Source: Sphingomonas palustris (GTDB lineage: Bacteria; Pseudomonadota; Alphaproteobacteria; Sphingomonadales; Sphingomonadaceae). Taken from it: 38,008 nt of DNA. The stretch is taken from positions 1 to 38,008 of the forward strand of contig JAMFSI010000047.1 in assembly GCA_026225215.1 (NCBI GenBank), written 5' to 3'. The notes beneath the pieces were generated by a model. That model ran no database searches. It was not told the origin of the DNA and saw only the letters and a list, made by a program, of their open reading frames with translations. Shown one piece after another: positions 15,916 to 24,756 of this stretch; position 1 is the first letter of the stretch; the number at the start of each line of letters is the position of its first letter. A program made the translations under genes and the position numbers.

Positions 15916-17193
15916 ATGGCTGACACGATCTTTGCAATATCGAGTGGAGCGCTGCCTGCGGCGATCGCCGTGGTCCGCATCAGTGGGCCGAAAGCGGGTC
16001 AGGCTCTGCAGGCGATGAGCGGCAGCGTGCCTCAGCCGCGCCGGGCCGCGCTCAAGAGCCTGCGTGGCGAAGACGGCGATGTTCTCGATCGCGCTATGGT
16101 GGTTTGGCTACCGGGGCCGGCTACCGTCACCGGAGAGGATGTGGCGGAGTTGCATTGCCATGGCAGTCGTGCGGTGGTCGCCGCGGTGCTGGCTGCTCTG
16201 GCAAAGATGCCGGGATTGCGATCGGCTGAGGCTGGAGAATTCACCCGCCGCGCCTTTGCCAATGGCCGCATCGATCTCGCTGAGGCGGAAGGGCTGGCCG
16301 ATCTGTTGACTGCGGAAACCGAATTGCAGCGCCGTGCGGCGATGGCGATGGCCGGCGGTGACTTTTCGCATGTCGTCGATGATTGGCGGCAGCGTCTGCT
16401 GGCTGCTTCGGGACAAGTAGAGGCCGTGCTCGATTTTGCGGACGAGGACGATGGGGCTGTTTTACCGCCTGCATTCACCCATGAACTGTCCGCGCTCGGT
16501 GCGGAGTTATCCGATTGGCTCGGGCGCCCGCGTGCCGAAGTCTTGCGCGAGGGCTATCGTGTGGTGATCGCGGGGCCGCCCAACGCAGGCAAGAGCACGC
16601 TGTTCAATGCCCTGGTCGAGGACGAAGCGGCGATCACCGCGCCGCTCGCCGGCACGACACGTGATGTGTTGACGCGACCGGTGGCTTTGTTCGGCATTCC
16701 CTTTATCTTCGTCGACACCGCTGGCCTGCGCGACGAGACCGGGGATGCGATCGAGGCCATTGGGGTAGAGCGGGCGAGGCAGGCGGCGGCCGGCGCTGAT
16801 CTGGTGTTGTGGCTGGGCCCGGAGGGTGAGGGACCGACTGGTAGCTGGGAGATCGATGCCCAGATCGATCGCGCTGACCGACCGCGAAAGCACAGCTCCC
16901 GCCATTACTTGTCCGCAGTGACGGGCGAAGGCATGCCAAGCTTGCGTGCAGACCTGATCGCCACCGCGCAAGCCTCCATGCCTCAGCCAGGTGCAGCGGC
17001 ACTCAACGCGCGGCAACATGGCTTACTCGCCCAGGCCGGTGGCGCTTTGATGCGGGCCACGGGCCTTGATGATCCGTTGCTGGTGGCAGAGGAGTTGCGG
17101 CTGGCTCGCCGCGCTTTCGACAGCCTTTTGGGCCGAACCACGACCGAGGATATGCTCGATTCGTTATTCGGGCGCTTTTGCATCGGCAAGTGA
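15916..17193 (+). CDS. mnmE: tRNA modification GTPase MnmE (TrmE)
   Basis: With MnmG this GTPase adds the (carboxymethyl)aminomethyl group to wobble U34 of certain tRNAs. The 425-residue protein has the N-terminal folate-binding domain (IFAISSGALPAAIAVVRISGP, GEFTRRAFANGRIDLAEAEG), and a G domain with G1 GPPNAGKS (220-227), G2 TTRD (247-250) and G3 DTAG (267-270). It ends with the C-terminal FCIGK, whose Cys is needed for activity. Oddly, the G4 position reads DRAD (318-321) instead of NKxD. The stop is followed at once by a parS site, then mnmG at 17282. It is slightly shorter than the 454-residue E. coli protein. Confidence 0.95.
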   Translation: MADTIFAISSGALPAAIAVVRISGPKAGQALQAMSGSVPQPRRAALKSLRGEDGDVLDRAMVVWLPGPATVTGEDVAELHCHGSRAVVAAVLAALAKMPGLRSAEAGEFTRRAFANGRIDLAEAEGLADLLTAETELQRRAAMAMAGGDFSHVVDDWRQRLLAASGQVEAVLDFADEDDGAVLPPAFTHELSALGAELSDWLGRPRAEVLREGYRVVIAGPPNAGKSTLFNALVEDEAAITAPLAGTTRDVLTRPVALFGIPFIFVDTAGLRDETGDAIEAIGVERARQAAAGADLVLWLGPEGEGPTGSWEIDAQIDRADRPRKHSSRHYLSAVTGEGMPSLRADLIATAQASMPQPGAAALNARQHGLLAQAGGALMRATGLDDPLLVAEELRLARRAFDSLLGRTTTEDMLDSLFGRFCIGK

Positions 17194-17209
17194 TGTTCCA
17201 CGTGAAACA
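17194..17209. promoter_or_regulatory. parS centromere site 1 (TGTTCCACGTGAAACA)
   Basis: This 16-base near-perfect palindrome differs from the general parS consensus TGTTTCACGTGAAACA at one position, and is a commonly accepted variant. It begins directly after the mnmE TGA stop and lies in the mnmE-mnmG gap, about 2.6 kb before parA. It should be bound by ParB. Confidence 0.9.
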
Positions 17210-17281
17210 CTTCGGCCCAGAGAAAGATATGCGACAACCGCGCCTTTGACGTGAATCTCGCGGTGAGGTATTGGCGCGGGC

Positions 17282-19126
17282 ATGCGCAATTTCGACATCA
17301 TCGTCATCGGCGGCGGCCACGCCGGCGTGGAGGCTGCGGCGGTGGCGGCCCGGATGGGTGCGCGGGTGGCGCTGGTCAATTTCGATCTCGATACGATCGG
17401 CGCGATGAGTTGCAATCCCGCCATCGGCGGATTGGGCAAGGGCCATCTGGTTCGCGAAGTCGATGCCTTTGACGGGATCATTGGCCGCGCTGCTGACGCG
17501 GCCGCGATCCATTATCGCATGCTCAATCGCTCGAAGGGTAGCGCGGTGCAGGGGCCTCGCGTCCAGGCCGACCGCAAGTTGTTTAAGGCGGCGGTGCAGC
17601 GGCTGTTACGCCAGCAGGGCGATCTGACGCTGGTGCAGGGCGAAGCCGCAGCGCTGGAGTTGGCAGGCGGCGCAGCGCGCGGGATCTGGCTTGCCGATGG
17701 CACGCAGCTCACAGCAAGTGCCGTGGTCTTGTGCACAGGCACTTTCCTCGGCGGTACATTGTTTCGCGGTGAAGAGCGGATGGTCGGCGGCCGGATCGGC
17801 GAAGCTGCGGCACATCGGCTGGCGGCGCAGCTGCGCGAAGCCGCGCTGCCGATGGCGCGGCTGAAGACGGGTACGCCGCCGCGTCTCGATGGCCGGAGCA
17901 TCGATTGGTCGCAGCTGGCCGAGCAGGGGTCCGATGCCGATCCGTGGTGCATGTCGGCCATGAATTCGCGGCGCGTGAACCCGCAATTGTCCTGCGCGAT
18001 TACCCGGAGCAATCCGCGCAGCCACGATGTCATTCGCGCTAACCTTCATCGCTCACCCTTGTTCAGCGGCGCGATCGGTGCGCAGGGGCCGCGCTATTGC
18101 CCTTCGATCGAAGACAAGATTCACCGCTTTGCCGATCGCGATGGCCATCAGATCTTTTTGGAGCCGGAGGGGCTCGATACGCATCTGATCTATCCCAACG
18201 GGGTTAGCACCAGCCTGCCCGCGGAGGTCCAACTCGATATGCTTCGGACGATGGCGGGGCTGGAGCAGGTCGAGATCGTCGTGCCCGGCTATGCGGTCGA
18301 ATATGACCATATCGATCCACGCGCGCTGCGGTCGAGCTTGGAAGTACGTTCCATCCCCGGCCTCTATTGCGCCGGGCAGATCAATGGCACTACTGGTTAT
18401 GAGGAAGCGGCCGCTCAGGGGCTTGTGGCCGGCATGCATGCCGCCGCCGCCGCGCTTGAGACTGCGCCGGCGCCGCTCGACCGGGCCAACGCTTACATGG
18501 CGGTGATGGTCGACGATTTGACCCTCCAGGGAGTCAGTGAGCCCTATCGGATGTTGACGGCTCGCGCGGAGTATCGACTGCGGCTGAGGTCCAATAACGC
18601 CACCAGCCGATTGACACCGCTGGCCATTGCCGCCGGCTGCGTCGGCTTGGAGCGGCAGGGATGGTTCGAGCAAAGGGCAAGCGCCCGGGCTGCACTGGAG
18701 GCAAAACTAACCCAGGAGGTGAGCGCTGCAGAACTTATGGCGGCGCAGATCCCGGTCAAACTGGACGCTGGAAGGATGTCTCTACGCGAGTGGCTCCGGT
18801 TTGGCGAAGTCGAAATCGCGGCTCTACAGCCCTGGTTGGGCGACCATCTGAATGATCGGGAAGTGGCTGAGGAGGTCGGTGAGGATGCCGCCTATGCTCC
18901 TTATGTGGCTCGCCAGGATGGAGAGTTGCGCGAATTGCGCGCCAGTGAAGCACTGCCGCTGGGCGATGGCTTTCCCTTTGCCGAGATACCCGGCTTGTCG
19001 CGCGAAATGGTCGAACGGCTATCACGCGCGCGCCCGGAGACTCTGGCGGCGGCTGGTCGGGTGCCCGGCGTCACGCCGGCGGCCCTGGCTACGTTGTTGG
19101 TTCATGCCCGGCGGTTGGCCGCGTGA
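17282..19126 (+). CDS. mnmG: tRNA uridine-5-carboxymethylaminomethyl modification enzyme MnmG (GidA)
   Basis: This 614-residue FAD enzyme works with MnmE on U34. The N-terminal dinucleotide-binding motif is [15 protein letters not shown] (GGGHAG) at about residues 5-18. Next come [32 protein letters not shown] and, mid-protein, [13 protein letters not shown] later stretch [20 protein letters not shown] and a C-terminal domain with [18 protein letters not shown] complete it. Length and motifs are normal (E. coli 629). The stop overlaps the rsmG start as GTGA, suggesting coupling of mnmG-rsmG-parA-parB. Confidence 0.96.
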   Translation: MRNFDIIVIGGGHAGVEAAAVAARMGARVALVNFDLDTIGAMSCNPAIGGLGKGHLVREVDAFDGIIGRAADAAAIHYRMLNRSKGSAVQGPRVQADRKLFKAAVQRLLRQQGDLTLVQGEAAALELAGGAARGIWLADGTQLTASAVVLCTGTFLGGTLFRGEERMVGGRIGEAAAHRLAAQLREAALPMARLKTGTPPRLDGRSIDWSQLAEQGSDADPWCMSAMNSRRVNPQLSCAITRSNPRSHDVIRANLHRSPLFSGAIGAQGPRYCPSIEDKIHRFADRDGHQIFLEPEGLDTHLIYPNGVSTSLPAEVQLDMLRTMAGLEQVEIVVPGYAVEYDHIDPRALRSSLEVRSIPGLYCAGQINGTTGYEEAAAQGLVAGMHAAAAALETAPAPLDRANAYMAVMVDDLTLQGVSEPYRMLTARAEYRLRLRSNNATSRLTPLAIAAGCVGLERQGWFEQRASARAALEAKLTQEVSAAELMAAQIPVKLDAGRMSLREWLRFGEVEIAALQPWLGDHLNDREVAEEVGEDAAYAPYVARQDGELRELRASEALPLGDGFPFAEIPGLSREMVERLSRARPETLAAAGRVPGVTPAALATLLVHARRLAA

Positions 19127-19764
19127 TTGGCGACGAGCTGTCTGCGCGAACCTGGGTCGAAGCGCTGCCTGAATGCGATAGTGCGGCATTGGCGCGACTG
19201 ACGCGGCTCACCGAATTATTGGCAGTAGAGAATCTTCGGCAGAACCTAGTTTCCGCTACTAGCTTGGGCGAAATATGGAGCCGGCATATCGCGGACAGCG
19301 CCCAACTGCTGGCCAATGTTCCACGTGAAACATCGGGTACCTGGCTGGACTTGGGTACCGGTGCGGGATTTCCGGGTTTGGTTATTGCGATATTGCGCCC
19401 CGAGCTTCGCGTGATGATGGTTGAATCGCGGGCGCGCCGGGTGGAATGGCTGGAGCAGGTCATTACGGCGCTGGAACTATCCGCCGCGCAGGTGGTCAAC
19501 TCGCGGCTTGAGCTTGTGCCGACGCAGAAAGCTTCCGTCATTTCGGCCCGCGCCTTCGCACCGCTGGATCGTTTGCTAAAGCTATCCGCACGTTTTTCTA
19601 CTGCAGAAACGATCTGGCTGTTGCCCAAAGGGCGTTCCGCAGCGCAAGAATTGCGTGAGCTGACCGAATGGGACCATTCGTTTCACGTGGAACAATCGCT
19701 GACCGATCCTCAAGCGGGGGTCATCGTCGGACAACTCAACGGTAAAGCGAGGCAAAGCAGATGA
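19123..19764 (+). CDS. rsmG: 16S rRNA (guanine-527-N7) methyltransferase RsmG (GidB)
   Basis: This 213-residue class I SAM-dependent methyltransferase acts on G527 of 16S rRNA. The SAM-binding motif is [14 protein letters not shown] near residues 72-85, and the acidic VESRARR loop follows. The N-terminal [24 protein letters not shown] stretch is typical of the family. GTG 19123 overlaps the mnmG stop (GTGA) and its own stop overlaps the parA ATG (ATGA). Two parS sites lie within this coding sequence, at codons 65-70 (NVPRET) and about 186-191 (FHVE), so the DNA is under double selection. Confidence 0.94.
   Translation: MIGDELSARTWVEALPECDSAALARLTRLTELLAVENLRQNLVSATSLGEIWSRHIADSAQLLANVPRETSGTWLDLGTGAGFPGLVIAILRPELRVMMVESRARRVEWLEQVITALELSAAQVVNSRLELVPTQKASVISARAFAPLDRLLKLSARFSTAETIWLLPKGRSAAQELRELTEWDHSFHVEQSLTDPQAGVIVGQLNGKARQSR
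19317..19332. promoter_or_regulatory. parS centromere site 2, inside rsmG
   Basis: TGTTCCACGTGAAACA is identical to site 1. It lies within the rsmG reading frame, about 430 bases before parA. Identical 16-mers 2.1 kb apart in non-repeated DNA are very unlikely by chance. Confidence 0.9.
19679..19694. promoter_or_regulatory. parS centromere site 3, near the end of rsmG
   Basis: CGTTTCACGTGGAACA keeps the core TTTCACGTGGAAC of the parS palindrome, with a changed first base and one changed base in the right arm. It lies 67 bases before parA, so bound ParB could also repress the parAB transcript. Confidence 0.8.
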
Positions 19765-20549
19765 TTCGCGTGGCAATCGCCAATCAAAAGGGTGGCGTGG
19801 GAAAAACCACTACTGCCATTAACGTCGCCACGGCGCTGGCCGCCACCGACTGGCGCACCTTGCTGATCGACCTCGATCCACAGGGTAACGCTTCGACCGG
19901 CATTGGCATTCCCGCTGCTGACCGGCACCGCTCGGCTTATGATTTGCTGATCGATCAGGTGCCGCTGAGTGAATGCACCCAACGCACACGTATCACCAAT
20001 CTCGATATCGTGCCGGCTACGGTCGATTTATCGGGTGCTGAGGTCGAGTTGGTATCGGTGGAGCACCGTACTGACCGTCTGCGACAAGCGTTCGATCAAC
20101 CGTCGCCGATCGATGCGCGTTACGATGTCTGCATCATCGACTGCCCACCATCACTCGGATTGCTGACACTCAATGCTTTGTCCGCCGCCGATACGTTGCT
20201 GGTGCCTTTGCAATGCGAGTTTTTCGCTCTCGAAGGACTAAGTCAATTGCTCAAGACCGTTGAGCAAGTCCAGCAGCGGTTCAACCCGGAACTCGGGATC
20301 ATCGGTGTCGCGCTCACCATGTATGATCGGCGCAATCGCTTGACCGATCAGGTGGCCGAAGATGTGCGCTCCTGCCTCGGCGAACTGGTGTTCCAAACCG
20401 TCATTCCGCGTAACGTCCGTTTGTCCGAGGCGCCAAGCCATGGCTTGCCGGCACTGATCTATGATCACCAATGCGCGGGTAGCCGCGCCTATATCGCGCT
20501 GGCCCGCGAATTGATCGGCCGCTTGCCGCAACGAAGGAAAGCCGCATGA
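19761..20549 (+). CDS. parA: Chromosome partitioning ATPase ParA
   Basis: This is a 262-residue Walker-type ATPase (MinD/ParA superfamily) that drives segregation of ParB-parS complexes. The deviant Walker A is KGGVGKTT at residues 10-17. LLIDLDPQGNASTG (A' motif) and CIIDCPPSLGLLTLNAL (Walker B) follow, then QCEFFALEGLSQLL. No N-terminal helix-turn-helix is present, as expected for a chromosomal ParA. The start ATG overlaps the rsmG stop and the stop overlaps the parB start, both as ATGA. Nearness to parS and the candidate oriC supports the chromosomal role. Confidence 0.96.
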   Translation: MIRVAIANQKGGVGKTTTAINVATALAATDWRTLLIDLDPQGNASTGIGIPAADRHRSAYDLLIDQVPLSECTQRTRITNLDIVPATVDLSGAEVELVSVEHRTDRLRQAFDQPSPIDARYDVCIIDCPPSLGLLTLNALSAADTLLVPLQCEFFALEGLSQLLKTVEQVQQRFNPELGIIGVALTMYDRRNRLTDQVAEDVRSCLGELVFQTVIPRNVRLSEAPSHGLPALIYDHQCAGSRAYIALARELIGRLPQRRKAA

Positions 20550-21532
20550 ACGACGATCCGGTGATCCGCTTGTCCGCCGTGCCTACTGAAGAAGCGGCAC
20601 CCGCGCCCGCGCGGCGCAAGCCGCAAGGACTGGGCCGTGGATTGGAAGCGCTGCTGGGCGAAAGCCGCCGCGAAGAATCGCTGATCAAATCCGCGCCTGC
20701 CGCAGCCGTCCCGCAAGCCAGCGATTCGGGACTGGCGGTGCTGGCGGTCGCGGCCATCGAACCGCATCCCGATCAGCCTCGCCGCCATTTCGATGATGCG
20801 GCGCTTGAAGAACTGGCTGCTTCGATCGCTGCGCGCGGGGTGATTCAGCCAGTGATCGTGCGGCCATTGCCGGGCGCTGCGGGGCGCTACCAGCTGGTGG
20901 CCGGCGAACGCCGCTGGCGCGCGGCGCAGCGGGCCCAGATCCATGAGATCCCAGCGATCGTCCGGCAGCTCAGCGATCGCGAAGTCATGGCGCTGGCGTT
21001 GATCGAAAACCTCCAGCGCGAGGATCTCAATGCCATCGAGGAGGCGCGGGCCTATCACCGCCTCGCCGAGGGCGAGGGCATGTCGCAGGCCGAGATCGCG
21101 GGGATGGTCGATAAATCGCGTAGTCACATCGCCAATCACCAACGCCTGCTCAGCCTGCCCGAGCCGGTGATCGCGCTGGTCGAAACCGGGCAACTCTCGA
21201 TGGGCCATGCCCGCGCCCTGATCGGCGCGCCGGATGCCGTCGAGCTGGCGGCCCAGGCGCTATCACGTCAGATGTCGGTGCGCGAAGTCGAGCAATTGGT
21301 TCGGCGCCGCTCGCGCGAGGGTAGCACCACACCCCGGCGCGCACGCGGCGAGCGGCAATCGGCCGATGCTGCGGATATCGCTGCCGTGCAGAACCATCTC
21401 GAGGAATTTCTCGGCCTGTCGGTCAAAATCCATGTCGATGCGGACCCGCGCTCGGGCGCGGTCACCATCCGTTATCGGACGCTGGATCAGCTTGATTTAA
21501 TCTGTCAGCGATTGACCGGTGGCGGGATTTGA
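20546..21532 (+). CDS. parB: ParB chromosome partitioning protein (CTPase, parS-binding)
   Basis: This 328-residue protein binds parS and slides along DNA as a CTP-dependent clamp. An N-terminal GRGLEALLG motif (ParA-stimulating region) is near residue 31. Box I is VIQPVIVRP, box II GERRWRAAQRAQ (CTP binding) and box III ENLQREDLN. A helix-turn-helix at about 175-200 (MSQAEIAGMVDKSRSHIANH) reads parS. A C-terminal dimerisation domain ends at DQLDLICQRL. All motifs are intact. Repeat copy D starts 21 bases after the stop. Confidence 0.96.
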   Translation: MNDDPVIRLSAVPTEEAAPAPARRKPQGLGRGLEALLGESRREESLIKSAPAAAVPQASDSGLAVLAVAAIEPHPDQPRRHFDDAALEELAASIAARGVIQPVIVRPLPGAAGRYQLVAGERRWRAAQRAQIHEIPAIVRQLSDREVMALALIENLQREDLNAIEEARAYHRLAEGEGMSQAEIAGMVDKSRSHIANHQRLLSLPEPVIALVETGQLSMGHARALIGAPDAVELAAQALSRQMSVREVEQLVRRRSREGSTTPRRARGERQSADAADIAAVQNHLEEFLGLSVKIHVDADPRSGAVTIRYRTLDQLDLICQRLTGGGI

Positions 21533-21553
21533 AGCGCATGAGGTAGGGTAGAC

Positions 21554-21580
21554 CTGGGGCTTGTGGCCCCAGACCCCGAT
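21554..21580 (+). repeat. Palindromic 3'-end repeat, copy D (after parB)
   Basis: Hairpin 1 is CTGGGGC-TTGTG-GCCCCAG (21554-21572), identical in stem and loop to copy B, followed by ACCCCGATTACTCTC. The second and middle hairpins seen in copies A and C are absent. It lies between convergent parB and the secreted-protein gene. Confidence 0.75.
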
Positions 21581-21627
21581 TACTCTCTTTGCTGCTTATT
21601 CATTCAGCGTAATGCCAACCGGCGCGA

Positions 21628-21642
21628 GTTGCGCCGCGCAAC
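21628..21642 (-). terminator. Short stem-loop after the secreted-protein gene
   Basis: GTTGCG-CCG-CGCAAC forms a perfect 6-base stem directly after the stop of the minus-strand gene. There is no U-run, so an intrinsic terminator is only possible. Confidence 0.3.
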
Positions 21643-22176
21643 TTATTGGTAAACGCGCACCCGTTTGCCGGACAACGGTATGCGCTTGTCCGCCAGCGGA
21701 CGAACCCAGTGGTGTCGCGGGGCAATATAATGCGGCTCGGGCGGGCAGGGCTCGCAGTGGCCCGGGATCGTGGTGACGGTGACCGGTATGGCATAGCTGA
21801 AGCCATAGCCGTCCGCTGCGTAGCCCATTTGCTCGTAATAGCTGAGCCAGCCCTGGCAGGCGCCATCGTAGCTGCCGGGCGCGTCGTGGCCTTGATTCGC
21901 CTGGTCCAGTCGCTGGCGGCAGCCATCGAGCCAGCCTTCGCGCGTGATCGAGTGATCGATACCCTGCGGAGGCGCATAAGCTGCCCGTGATGGATCGGCC
22001 TGATAGACTTGGCCTTGCGGCCCGGCCCAGCTGCCCTGCCAGCCCGCAGCATAGCCATTGTAAGGCGGCGGGGGCGGAGGATAAGCCGGACCCGATTGGG
22101 CGGCGACGGGGCTGGCGAGCCCGATGGTGAGGCTGGCGAGAGCGAGGCTCACCGCTGTGGGAAGACGCAATTGCAT
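21643..22176 (-). CDS. Secreted hypothetical protein, proline- and tyrosine-rich
   Basis: This 177-residue protein has a clear signal peptide (about residues 1-26, core AVSLALASLTIGLASPVAAQ) with likely cleavage after AAQ. The mature part starts with a Pro/Tyr-rich stretch (AYPPPPPPYNGY). It contains paired cysteines (DGCRQRLDQ, DGACQGW, GHCEPCPPEPH) that may form disulfides in the periplasm, and a basic end (DKRIPLSGKRVRVY). ATG 22176 has an AAAGGA ribosome-binding site. I recognise no named family. The gene is divergent from the PQQ dehydrogenase gene, with about 180 bases of shared upstream DNA. Confidence 0.75.
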   Translation of the reverse strand: MQLRLPTAVSLALASLTIGLASPVAAQSGPAYPPPPPPYNGYAAGWQGSWAGPQGQVYQADPSRAAYAPPQGIDHSITREGWLDGCRQRLDQANQGHDAPGSYDGACQGWLSYYEQMGYAADGYGFSYAIPVTVTTIPGHCEPCPPEPHYIAPRHHWVRPLADKRIPLSGKRVRVYQ

Positions 22177-22355
22177 GGCGATCCTTTCGCCTGAAACGGG
22201 GCCATTCCCCGCGAAATACTCGTAGCCTATCACCAGCTTTCGCGGATGCCCATGGCTGGGGCTCTGCGCTATTCCCGAATCGGGACCGTAGCCTTATGTA
22301 CGAATTTCCCGCGAGTTCCTTGCCGCGCGCGTCGGGCTCACCTAATCTCCGGCGC

Positions 22356-23822
22356 ATGTCACCATTCCTGCGCAATCCGTTGATCGCTCTTGGCGTTATC
22401 GTCGTCGTCCTCGGCGGGTTCACCGCCTGGGTGCTTCATGGCAATCCCTCCGATCAGCCGATCGCGCAATTCGAGGGCACAAGCCCTCGGCTGGTCGATC
22501 CTCAGCCGGAAACCATTCCCACTATTGCCTTGGCCAAGACCATCGGCTGGGCTGCTGGTCAGGCGCCAACACCGGCGTCCGGCCTGGCGGTAAGTCGCTG
22601 GGCAGAGGGGCTCGATCACCCGCGCACCATGCTCACGCTCCCCAACGGCGACGTCCTTGTAGCGGAGACGGGCGCTCCGGCCAAGGCTCAGTCGGGTGGC
22701 TTCCGTGGCTTTGCCGATCACTTGGCGATGAAATTCGTCGGCGCCGATGATGCCTCTCCCGACACGATTGTGCTGTTGCGCGCTAGTCCCGGCTCGGCTC
22801 ATGCCGACCAACGGTTTGCGCTACGCCACGATGATCTCCATTCTCCCTCAGGCATGGCCTGGGGTAACGGCACCTTGTATATCGCCGACCACGACGCTGT
22901 GCTGGCCTTCCCTTACCAGCTTGGCGCGACCGTCCTGACGGGCGCCCCGCGCCAGATCATGGCCTTGCCCGGCGGCGGCAATCACTGGATGCGCAACCTG
23001 CTGCTGAGCCCCGATGGCAAGAAGCTCTATGTCGCGATCGGCTCATCCTCCAATATCGGCGAGCATGGGATGGCGGCGGAAGCCGGGCGTGCGGCGATTT
23101 ACGAGATCGATGTCGCCAGCGGCCGTGCCCGGCAATATGCAGCCGGCATGCGCAATCCGAACGGGCTGGCTTGGAACCCGGCCAGCGGCGAACTGTGGAC
23201 CACGGTCAACGAACGCGATCAACTCGGCCCCGATCTGGTTCCCGATTATCTCACCAACGTCCCGGTCGGCGCGCATTACGGCTGGCCCTGGGTCTATTGG
23301 AAGGACATCGTTGACGAGCGCGTCGATGCGCCGATGCCTGAATATCTCACCGATTACACGCGCAAGCCGGAATATGCGATGGGGCCTCACGTCGCGGCGC
23401 TGGGTCTGGTCTTTGCCCATGGTGGCGAGCGGCTGGGCCCCGGATTTGCCGATGGCGCCTTTATCGCCCGCCACGGCTCATGGAATCGTAAACCTCCGGC
23501 TGGATATGACGTGGTGTTCGTTCGCTTCGACGATCATGGCAATCCGCAGGGCCTGCCGGTGCCGGTGCTCACCGGGTTCCTGACCGGAAATGGCGATACG
23601 CACGGGCGGCCGACCTGGGTAACCTGGTCGCAGGATGGGGCGCTGTTGGTCAGCGACGATACGTCCGGGATCATCTGGCGCGTGATCGCCCCCGGCGCGG
23701 CGCCGGCTCCGGTGATCAAGCCGATCGTGGCGGCCAGCTTGCCCGCGCCCAAGAATCTGGTTCCACCAGACCAGCAGCAATTCGAGGCGCAGTTCGGGAA
23801 GAACGAGAAGGTTCGCCAGTAG
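22356..23822 (+). CDS. PQQ-dependent sugar dehydrogenase-like protein (sorbosone/glucose dehydrogenase fold)
   Basis: This 488-residue protein has an N-terminal membrane anchor (residues 7-30, PLIALGVIVVVLGGFTAWVL) and a beta-propeller of the soluble glucose/sorbosone dehydrogenase type. Propeller marks include LTLPNGDVLVAETG, LHSPSGMAWGNGTLYIAD, RNPNGLAWNPASGELWTTVNERDQLG, HYGWPWVYW and FIARHGSWNRKPPAGYDVV. The last parts bind PQQ and calcium in studied relatives. It probably oxidises a sugar in the periplasm and passes electrons to quinone or cytochrome. No cytochrome or PQQ-synthesis gene is next to it. The upstream start at 22296 is less likely because ATG 22356 gives a proper anchor. Confidence 0.85.
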   Translation: MSPFLRNPLIALGVIVVVLGGFTAWVLHGNPSDQPIAQFEGTSPRLVDPQPETIPTIALAKTIGWAAGQAPTPASGLAVSRWAEGLDHPRTMLTLPNGDVLVAETGAPAKAQSGGFRGFADHLAMKFVGADDASPDTIVLLRASPGSAHADQRFALRHDDLHSPSGMAWGNGTLYIADHDAVLAFPYQLGATVLTGAPRQIMALPGGGNHWMRNLLLSPDGKKLYVAIGSSSNIGEHGMAAEAGRAAIYEIDVASGRARQYAAGMRNPNGLAWNPASGELWTTVNERDQLGPDLVPDYLTNVPVGAHYGWPWVYWKDIVDERVDAPMPEYLTDYTRKPEYAMGPHVAALGLVFAHGGERLGPGFADGAFIARHGSWNRKPPAGYDVVFVRFDDHGNPQGLPVPVLTGFLTGNGDTHGRPTWVTWSQDGALLVSDDTSGIIWRVIAPGAAPAPVIKPIVAASLPAPKNLVPPDQQQFEAQFGKNEKVRQ

Positions 23823-23857
23823 CGGGCTGGAAGGTCGGAGCCTGTCCGCCAGAGCGA

Positions 23858-24685
23858 TTACAAGACCTTGCCCGCTCGTCCCGCCAATTCGACGACATAA
23901 TGCCAGGCCACCCGGCCCGAGCGCGCCCCACGCCGCCGCGACCATTCCAGGGCGTCTGCGCTCTGCCATTCCAGTCCCAGCGCTTCAGCATAGCCCTGAA
24001 TGATCGCGAGATAATCGTCCTGGCTGCAATTGTGGAAGCCGATCGATAGACCGAAGCGATCGGCGAGCGCCAGCTTATCGTCCACGGCATCGCGCGGGTT
24101 GAGCGGATCGTCTTGTTCGCTGGCATGGCGGCCAACGATAGCGCGGCGATTGGACGTCACCGCGAGACGGACATTGGCGGGGCGAGCCTCGACGCCACCC
24201 TCCAACCACGAGCGCAAGGCGCGGGGGCCAGCGCCGTCGCTGTCCTCGAAGCCGAGATCGTCGATAAACACCAGGAAGCGGCGATCGACCGCGCTCAATT
24301 GCGTGAACAATGTCGTCAAGCCGGCGAGTGCATCGGGGGCGACTTGAACCAGCGCAATCGCCAACGGGGCCTTGGCCTGTTCCGCCGCGACACTGGCCCG
24401 GAGCAATGCCGACTTGCCCATTCCGCGCGAACCCCAGAGCAGCATATCATGCGCGGCATGGCCGGAAGCAAGGCGGGCGACATTGCCGGTCACGATGGCT
24501 TTCTGGCCATCGATCCCGCGCAATAGGGCCAACGCCGGAGCTTGCAGCCGGGTTACTGCGCGGGCGCCGCCCTTGTCCCAGACGTAAGCGGGGGAGGAGA
24601 GCCAATCGACAGTGGGGACTGCCGGGGGTGCCAAGCGTTCCAATGCGGCTGCGATCCGGGCTAGCGCGTCTATTTCCTCGGGCAT
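23858..24685 (-). CDS. AAA-type ATPase, DUF815 family
   Basis: This is a 275-residue P-loop protein. The Walker A motif is LLWGSRGMGKSALLRA near residues 82-97; the Walker B-like strand FLVFIDDLGFED follows near 138, then RLAVTSNRRAIVG (sensor 1). The end has RSGRVAWHYVVELAGR. DUF815 proteins are AAA+ ATPases of unknown function, often annotated simply as ATP-binding proteins. The gene is convergent with the PQQ dehydrogenase gene and divergent from sua5, with about 70 bases between the two starts. No partner is evident. Confidence 0.85.
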   Translation of the reverse strand: MPEEIDALARIAAALERLAPPAVPTVDWLSSPAYVWDKGGARAVTRLQAPALALLRGIDGQKAIVTGNVARLASGHAAHDMLLWGSRGMGKSALLRASVAAEQAKAPLAIALVQVAPDALAGLTTLFTQLSAVDRRFLVFIDDLGFEDSDGAGPRALRSWLEGGVEARPANVRLAVTSNRRAIVGRHASEQDDPLNPRDAVDDKLALADRFGLSIGFHNCSQDDYLAIIQGYAEALGLEWQSADALEWSRRRGARSGRVAWHYVVELAGRAGKVL

Positions 24686-24756
24686 TCAAAGGGGCTTTCT
24701 CAAGAAGGGCGCCGCTTTTCCTTGGCAAGCGGGAGGCGCGGCTATAGCGGCAGGTC

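Noticed and set aside
16652..16667. CACGTG core inside mnmE
   Set aside because: Only the central 6-mer and a few flanking bases fit; both outer arms fail the parS consensus.
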